Positions 8,201 to 12,130 of a stretch of DNA of 12,130 nt are shown here, piece after piece. The notes under the pieces are model-generated. The model was not told where the DNA came from, made no database searches, and saw only the letters and a list, made by a program, of their open reading frames with translations. Position 1 is the first letter of the stretch, and each line of letters opens with the position of its first letter. Origin of the DNA: J089 sp964549745 (lineage in GTDB: Bacteria; Fidelibacterota; Marinisomatia; Marinisomatales; J089); contig CAZJWP010000067.1 in NCBI GenBank assembly GCA_964549745.1, positions 1 to 12,130 of the forward strand, given 5' to 3'. The position numbers and the translations under genes are program-made.

Positions 8201-8462
8201 AGGTATCCACCAGGGTTGCTGTTAATGCTTGTGTCGCAATGTCCGCGGAAATATCGATTTCATTGTCTGTTAATTCGGGGGGCATCGTCAGACTGAAAAT
8301 ATCCGCCGGAACGATGGTGATCAATCCGCTTTGATGCGCGGCTCCATTGGATTCTGCCTGAATTCTAACCTGATCTCCGACCTGTAAAGAAGTGGAAGGA
8401 TCGGTCTCCAACATGACGTTACTCATTCCGTTGGATGTGCTCGTACTTGAAGCGGCAAGCAC
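5202..8462 (-). CDS. Surface protein, C-terminal part: Ig-like domains plus type IX secretion sorting domain
   Basis: This is the part of the large surface protein downstream of the internal TAG. The frame is open from 8549; the first usable start codon is GTG at 8460-8462, but no ribosome site precedes it, so it is probably not an independent gene. From that GTG it is 1086 residues. Residues 1-50 complete the Ig-like domain broken by the TAG. A Big-type Ig domain follows at about 52-150, a basic low-complexity linker at about 159-206, a further Big-type domain at about 236-340 (VDQFGNNVADETPVTWEI) and three Ig/FN3-like domains at about 347-440, 441-532 and 533-635 (EDNAGN, VDSSGN, EDVAGN motifs). 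Two beta-rich regions follow at about 638-820 and 820-985, then the type IX sorting domain at about 991-1086. The end KKMILIK-TAG is the normal family terminus, so this TAG is a genuine stop. The domain set suggests an adhesin or structural surface protein; no enzyme motif was seen. Confidence 0.88.
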   Translation of the reverse strand: MLAASSTSTSNGMSNVMLETDPSTSLQVGDQVRIQAESNGAAHQSGLITIVPADIFSLTMPPELTDNEIDISADIATQALTATLVDTFDNPLEGVTVNWAVIEGNGTGESLSAATSVTDASGNTGVTFTTGTTAGITYRIRTWVTQSSLVAALRNDSATPENRDMSNTKRTTGNVKGITNNNGSTKSGKGANIKSTATGVKLSVHAKNLQSADFGSPSPSTNSVEAIFGLSDTTATILVLPGVTNAVTLPTDSVDVVQNQALDVSLHAVDQFGNNVADETPVTWEILPSSTNVTATGSDTVTTDGNATIHLSVANDAVWEFDFHVQATVESVTQQSGTYNVDDQIAPEAPLSMSVSPTVWTSTNSFDLSWTNPPEHSGVAGAHYQVDTESEVYIAGDGISSLSGIAIPQNGTSTISVWLEDNAGNTESGNASSVTVKWDDVAPNSFTLTAPLAGWYNNATPTLGWNATTDATSGLRNYRLEIDSSPVELDPGVTSYDIPSALSEGSHNWTVFAVDSSGNETQASNPQTIQIDVTAPTISHNPVQEGSANSPVTINATFDDNGQSGIDRAELYYRKGGAATWQPAIDMKTLSTYQIASSYVTSVGVEYYLETEDVAGNITRKPETGFYSISITITGNGLASSDRWPTGITNGTNVASYQLISFPMEAANNSPTDILVDDLGSYDNTKWRFFTYESGNWLEFADIASIDPGKSYFLIVKDPGLSVNTGQVSSVTTDESFVINLAAGDWTFIGNPYDFDISLDMVTLQDTIPLTGDPNLYTWDGDWVSPGQLKPWYGYIYKSANGGQLKISPRNVTGRVLPKAVDLAPQLEDNEWLVNIVATNGRLKDRHNQVGVLNSALDGYDNLDAFEPPVVPGNVALRIDDRDWADVGDVYRRDIRSPSENGQYWDLEVVSGDPNSVVNVTFDGLKDIPPEFETYAVDLTLGTAQNLSWKPRIEFASSSTGLVHRIRFIAGTQAFAEANSGGVSLVPDAYSVSQNFPNPFNPQTTIHVALEDAARIRLVVYNILGEQVAVLAENDFRPAGYYSFIWRGLNTNGVRVASGVYIYSTEVTAQDGTTLLRSMKKMILIK
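5205..5492 (-). other. Type IX secretion (Por/FlgD-like) C-terminal sorting domain
   Basis: The last ~96 residues of the surface protein carry SVSQNFPNPFNPQTTI, then VYNILGEQVAVL, FRPAGYYSFIWRGLNTNG, VASGVYIYS and SMKKMILIK. This is the classic Por-type signal that directs a protein through the outer-membrane type IX translocon, after which it is normally cleaved. It implies that the organism encodes a type IX secretion system elsewhere. Family recognition is by motif. Confidence 0.93.
6003..6551 (-). other. Pre-sorting beta-rich module of the surface protein
   Basis: Residues about 638-820 of the C-terminal part: ASYQLISFPMEAAN, an LGSYDNTKWRFFTYESGNW segment, a PGKSYFLIVKDPG segment, then AAGDWTFIGNPYDFDI. 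The same order of motifs is common just before type IX sorting domains in FCB-group surface proteins. Its function is not known to me. Confidence 0.6.
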
Positions 8463-8633
8463 AAACCCGGAACCATCACCGGTGACCGGAACGACAGACC
8501 AGTTTACGGTTTCGCCATCCTGGACCGAATTGTTGAATTGATCGTAAACCTATGCCGTTAAACTGATTGAATCCAACTGAGTCAGCGTTGTATCCGTCTG
8601 ATTGTTAACCCAAACCGAATCGGGATCACCGGG
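8307..8633 (-). other. Ig-like (Big-type) domain interrupted by the internal TAG
   Basis: Joining the two frames gives a continuous domain: VPGDPDSVWVNNQ, DSISLTA, stop, VYDQFNNSVQDGETVNWSVV, then VGDQVRIQAESNG and ITIVP. It aligns with sibling domains in the same protein: LTAEVQLFNQYG near 8860, LTATLVDTFDNPLEGVTVNWAV near 8190, and SLHAVDQFGNNVADETPVTWEI near 7650. Only the stop position is anomalous. Confidence 0.85.
8550..8552 (-). other. Premature in-frame TAG in the surface protein
   Basis: Reading frame and domain homology continue unchanged on both sides of this codon, so it is a single-codon interruption rather than a gene boundary. A C-to-T change from CAG (Gln) or G-to-T from GAG (Glu) would create it; sibling domains carry Glu, Thr or His at this position. 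The same reading frame ends with TAG at 5202-5204 after a canonical terminus, which argues against general reassignment of TAG in this organism. Confidence 0.9.
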
Positions 8634-11600
8634 AACAACTTCAAAATTGCCGCTGACTTCGGAGTTGGTTCCGTCAGCACTGACTCTAAACGTATTCATA
8701 TCACCCGCGGTTACGGATGTGATATATGTATTGGAAGTGCGTCCATCTAAATCGGTCGAAGTCGTGCTGTCCTGCGGGAAAGAACCAAAGTTGTTCTCAG
8801 CATTCCAGTAGACATGTCCATTCGTCTTGGCGCGTCCATACTGATTGAATAACTGCACTTCCGCCGTAAGGCCGGAAACCGATGATGAGTCCGGACTGAC
8901 CTGTACGGTCGTTCCGTTTGCAGGATAAAGCACTGTGATTGAGGAAACGGGATAGTTGCGTTGATCATGGTAATAAGCGCCGGCATCGGTGTACGTAAAA
9001 TCGGGATCGGTATATGTGTCCGCTTCGGCAGAACCGACATCAATCCCGGCTGCATTCGGCACCAGGTTAAAATCACCGCCGCTCAAATCCACGAATTGGT
9101 CAGTGGAGTTGAGGTAACTGCCGTTATTGGTCACCGTACCTTCAGCGCCGGATTCCAGAATACAATAATTCAAGTCCGCACTTCCGTTATTAATCTGAAT
9201 GGAAGCGACATTCTGATCGTTGCCGGCGATGGTTACATGCTCCAAAACCGCCGACCCATTGATCACCAGCGGGATGCTGTCCGTCATAACGTTGGAAATG
9301 GTCATATAGCGATAAACCGGGATGGTCCGTGCGGAGCCGCCGGTCAAACGGATTCCGCCAAAATGATCCCCGGGATAAAGTGTGGAAAACTGTACCGTTC
9401 CCTCTTGGTTTCCGGAAACATCCAGAGCACCGTTAATGAATAGTGTCACTCCATCTCCAAGGTATATTGTACCGCCCGGTTCAATTGACAGGGTATCGTC
9501 AGAAGATACCGTTAAGTCTTCGGTTACAATAATGACCGTGTCCGACGATACTGTAATATTGTCGTTGGTATTTCCACCCACAAAAGAACGAATGTTCGGG
9601 AAAGCGCCCATATCGCGGACGGTGCTGTCGGCATCGAAGGAATCGGCGGGATCACCGGTATCTATACAGGGGCTGAGTAATTCCAGACTGTAATCATCAT
9701 TCGTCGTATCCGCGAACAAAGGTTCGGCATCGATATTGCCGGTTCCCGAAGCGTTGGGGAAGTCACTGTAGGTCAGGTTCACCGATCCGTTAAGACCACC
9801 CCAATTATTCCAAACGATTAGATTTCGTCCGGTAACTGTGCTTGAGCCGCCTCCGTTTTCAAAAATACCATCCCCGTTATTTCGGGATATGGTACAGTTG
9901 ATAAAGGTCGGTTGTCCGTCGGAAGATAGAACACCGTTTTGTCCATTTTGATCCACCAGACAATATTCAAATGATGCATCACTCTGATTCAGGGAAACAC
10001 CGGTTCCATTCTCAACAAACCGGCAAAATTCGATACTTGGATGGGCCTGATTTAGATTAAGTCCGGCATAGCTCGAGCCTGACCCGGTAATCGTTAAATC
10101 ACGAACCAGGGTTTCAGAGGTGAGACTGTCATTTACAGTGAGCACATTGCCGGAACTGTCTCCCGCCAAAGTTGTGGTTTCCCAATCGTCACCGATAATC
10201 GCCACATCGCGTCCACGCGTAATGGAGTTTCCATGATAATTCCCGGCTGCCACCCAAACGGTGTCATTCAATCCGGCAAAATTCAATCCAGCCTGAACCG
10301 ACGCAAACGGATCAAATTCTGATCCTGTGGCAGTGATATCATTCCCTAATTCACTCACATACCAATCCGGTCCGGTATGGCTATTCAAATAAGGATAAGC
10401 GCCCATATCCGCGCGAGTGCCATCCGCATCGGTATCATCCGGTGATCCGGCATTGATTAACAACGAACTGGCAAATAACCGGTAGTCGTCCGTTCCGCGA
10501 AAATCCGGATCCACATCCACATTCCCGATTCCCGGTGCACTGGTCAGCGAATAGGAAATCTGATAAACCGTCGTTCCATCCTGATCGGTTCCGCCATTTG
10601 TATTGTAAATAACGGAGTTTTTCATTGTGATTGTGGTCGAGTCGGCCGCGCTATAGAGCGGATTAGCATTGTCGGCAATTGTGATATGATCCAATTGTAA
10701 AGTACTATTGTCCGCTACCAAAATAGCAGCCGCTCCAGTGTTATTTGATATTTCAAGAAACGACAGCTGAGCGTTGCAATCCCAGGTATTAAAAACCGTA
10801 CCTGTCTGGTCAAAAACCAGATTACGTAATACAGGCATCCCGCCTTCCAGGAAGGCTGTTCCTTGAATATGGGTATTGGGTAATTCACTGGAACCAACCA
10901 GGTTTACATTTTTGCGGCTGGTATTGAAATCCTGAGTATAAGTTCCGGGATTCAATTTTACGGTATCGGTCCAAAGGGCATAGTTCACAGCAAGTTGAAT
11001 ACTTGCAAATGCATGGTCAGGACTCAAACCGGAATTATGATCGTTTCCATTGACATCCACCCAATATATCACCGGGCTGTATCCACTCGTGTCCGGAGTT
11101 GCCAATTCCGATTCAACAGCACCCAAATCAGGTGCAGTAGTATCAGACAGACTGCGGGCATCTCCGAATAAATCGGCCGTATCGAAATTGGCGGTATCGG
11201 CCCGGCCAATTGCCGGTGAAAAATCCAACAAGGAGAAATCGCCATTCACCGGATCTGCCAGTGCCGGTCTTCCGTTAAAGATCGCTGTACCGGGATAATC
11301 TCCGGTAATCAAACAATAGGAGACGGTTAGTGTCGGTGAGGCCAAACTTTCGATTTCCTGGCTGCTCACCGTATTGTTCCATACGATTGAATTGTGCAGT
11401 TTTAGACTTCCCCCATCCACTGTAAAGGCGCCGGTATTATCCGAGTTTACATTGTCAACGATCGTACAGTGATTAAATACAGGATCTGCTGATGTGCTGT
11501 ATATTGCACCGCCAAATCCCGAATTACCGTATATCACCACATTTGTAAATACCGGATGTCCGGATTCAATCCGAATGGCAGAGCCTGCTCCTGCAGAACT

Positions 11601-12130
11601 ATTATTGACCAAAATCAGATTTCGTAATCTGGGTGAAGCATCAATCACGCGTATGGCACCGCCTCCATCGGGAGTGGTACCATTTTTAATGGTGAATCCA
11701 TCCACAATTGACAATGAATCCTCACCGGTGCTGAATTCGATTCCGGTCTGATTGTTTCCGCAATCGATTATTGTTGAATCCGCTCCATTTTCCGACCGAA
11801 GTACAATTTTCGATCCACCGAAATCCAGCGAACCATTCCCCGAACCGGTAAATGTTCCTGGTCCGACAATAACAGTATCAAAATCAGCGGCTTCATTGAG
11901 ACCGCGTTGAATGGTCTTAAACGGTGTATTGATCCCGTCCCCGGTGATGTCATTCCCATTTGTTGTCACGGCATAGGCAAAATATCGTTGGACACCACGT
12001 TCATTTTCGATGGGACCCAAATCCGGCAGAGAACTGTCCGGTTGAGGACGGGCATTCCCGAAATAATCCGTTGCCGGGACATTCTTGGTTTGGTTACTGA
12101 AATAATCCCAGTAGGTTTCAACTCCCTTGC
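8550..12130 (-). CDS. Surface protein, N-terminal visible part: tandem DUF1565-like beta-helix modules (5' end outside window)
   Basis: The frame is open from the right edge (first whole codon at 12126-12128) to the TAG at 8550-8552, 1192 codons. Any start called inside it, such as the TTG at 12020, is arbitrary. The first visible residues, ending NARPQPDSSLPDLGPIE, are the cap of a further module upstream. Three full modules follow, each opening with a DUF1565-like signature (for example VDVNGNDHNSGLSPDHAFASI or YVSELGNDITATGSEFDPF, then a DTVxVxxGxY segment). Each continues into right-handed parallel beta-helix coils (repeats such as FINCTISRNNGDGIF and LRNLILVNNSS) and closes with a DxGA cap. 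A fourth, shorter helix lacks the DUF1565 start. A Big-type Ig domain (about 8631-8945) and the start of another follow. Such helices bind or cleave polysaccharides or serve as adhesin stalks; no catalytic triad was recognised. The protein is likely exported by type IX secretion via the C-terminal part. Confidence 0.9.
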   Translation of the reverse strand, partial: KGVETYWDYFSNQTKNVPATDYFGNARPQPDSSLPDLGPIENERGVQRYFAYAVTTNGNDITGDGINTPFKTIQRGLNEAADFDTVIVGPGTFTGSGNGSLDFGGSKIVLRSENGADSTIIDCGNNQTGIEFSTGEDSLSIVDGFTIKNGTTPDGGGAIRVIDASPRLRNLILVNNSSAGAGSAIRIESGHPVFTNVVIYGNSGFGGAIYSTSADPVFNHCTIVDNVNSDNTGAFTVDGGSLKLHNSIVWNNTVSSQEIESLASPTLTVSYCLITGDYPGTAIFNGRPALADPVNGDFSLLDFSPAIGRADTANFDTADLFGDARSLSDTTAPDLGAVESELATPDTSGYSPVIYWVDVNGNDHNSGLSPDHAFASIQLAVNYALWTDTVKLNPGTYTQDFNTSRKNVNLVGSSELPNTHIQGTAFLEGGMPVLRNLVFDQTGTVFNTWDCNAQLSFLEISNNTGAAAILVADNSTLQLDHITIADNANPLYSAADSTTITMKNSVIYNTNGGTDQDGTTVYQISYSLTSAPGIGNVDVDPDFRGTDDYRLFASSLLINAGSPDDTDADGTRADMGAYPYLNSHTGPDWYVSELGNDITATGSEFDPFASVQAGLNFAGLNDTVWVAAGNYHGNSITRGRDVAIIGDDWETTTLAGDSSGNVLTVNDSLTSETLVRDLTITGSGSSYAGLNLNQAHPSIEFCRFVENGTGVSLNQSDASFEYCLVDQNGQNGVLSSDGQPTFINCTISRNNGDGIFENGGGSSTVTGRNLIVWNNWGGLNGSVNLTYSDFPNASGTGNIDAEPLFADTTNDDYSLELLSPCIDTGDPADSFDADSTVRDMGAFPNIRSFVGGNTNDNITVSSDTVIIVTEDLTVSSDDTLSIEPGGTIYLGDGVTLFINGALDVSGNQEGTVQFSTLYPGDHFGGIRLTGGSARTIPVYRYMTISNVMTDSIPLVINGSAVLEHVTIAGNDQNVASIQINNGSADLNYCILESGAEGTVTNNGSYLNSTDQFVDLSGGDFNLVPNAAGIDVGSAEADTYTDPDFTYTDAGAYYHDQRNYPVSSITVLYPANGTTVQVSPDSSSVSGLTAEVQLFNQYGRAKTNGHVYWNAENNFGSFPQDSTTSTDLDGRTSNTYITSVTAGDMNTFRVSADGTNSEVSGNFEVVPGDPDSVWVNNQTDTTLTQLDSISLTA
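8952..11984 (-). repeat. Tandem beta-helix modules in the surface protein
   Basis: Protein-level repeats, diverged at DNA level. Module 1 is at about 11106-11984, module 2 at 10380-11081, module 3 at 9582-10370 and a degenerate module 4 at 8952-9581. Caps are PDLGAVESE, ADMGAYPYL, RDMGAFPNI and TDAGAYYHD. Modules 2 and 3 precede their caps with Asp-rich strings (GSPDDTDADGT, GDPADSFDADST) that could bind calcium, which is inference. A fifth cap, PDLGPIENE, lies near 12010-12030, so at least one more module exists upstream. Confidence 0.82.

Noticed and set aside
7711..8334. Plus-strand ORF of 207 codons
   Set aside because: It is antisense to the Ig-like domains of the surface protein. Its Val/Ser/Pro-rich product is what the complement of Thr/Asn/Gly/Asp-rich coding sequence gives.
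8460..8462. GTG as an independent start for the C-terminal part of the surface protein
   Set aside because: It lies inside an Ig domain whose first half is encoded just upstream in the same frame, and it has no Shine-Dalgarno. It is a gene-caller start at best.
8550..8552. Genome-wide reassignment of TAG to an amino acid
   Set aside because: TAG at 5202-5204 ends the same reading frame exactly after the canonical KKMILIK terminus, with the FecR ribosome site overlapping it, so TAG works as a stop here.
1..12130. CRISPR array, tRNA, rRNA or insertion sequence
   Set aside because: No regularly spaced repeats, cloverleaf-like sequence, rRNA motifs, transposase or terminal inverted repeats were seen on reading the window.

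Overview
The window appears to come from an uncultured bacterium of the FCB superphylum (Calditrichota / KSB1 / Neomarinimicrobiota-like). The main clue is the C-terminus encoded at 5205..5492. It has the NFPNPFNP start, a YNILGEQV segment, a VASGVYIY segment and a KMILIK end, which is the type IX secretion (Por) sorting domain usual in those lineages. The beta-helix modules capped by SPxIDxGDP...DMGAY-type motifs are also typical of them. The phylum is an inference from protein style; no marker gene is present. Every supported gene lies on the minus strand, so transcription runs from high to low coordinates. The sequence looks like a metagenomic scaffold, because it contains a 100-N gap with a duplicated 55-base flank.

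Layout in transcription order. (1) 12130 to 5202 is one very large secreted surface-protein reading frame that enters from beyond the right edge: tandem DUF1565-like right-handed beta-helix modules, then Ig-like/Big-type domains, Ig/FN3-like domains, a two-part pre-sorting beta region and a type IX sorting domain. A single in-frame TAG at 8550-8552, inside an Ig-like domain, splits it into two open frames. (2) 5191 to 4418 is a secreted FecR-domain protein, 10 nt after the surface protein. (3) 4383 to 2086 is a CHASE2-domain class III adenylate cyclase, 34 nt after the FecR gene. (4) 2085 to 1858 is an intergenic region with short degenerate repeats and a hairpin. (5) 1857 to 761 is a YadG-like ABC ATPase, artificially broken by the assembly gap. 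(6) 761 to 1 is its YadH-like ABC-2 permease, overlapping the ATPase stop by one base and leaving the window before its own stop.

Functionally there are two units. One probable operon encodes an exported beta-helix/Ig surface protein, a periplasmic or surface FecR-like protein and a membrane cyclase whose extracytoplasmic CHASE2 domain could sense something in the same compartment, suggesting an envelope-sensing cAMP module co-expressed with a surface protein. The second unit is an ordinary two-gene ABC-2 exporter. The observations most worth following are the amber codon in the surface protein, the FecR/CHASE2-cyclase/type IX cargo linkage, and the assembly artefact that would otherwise be read as a frameshifted ATPase.
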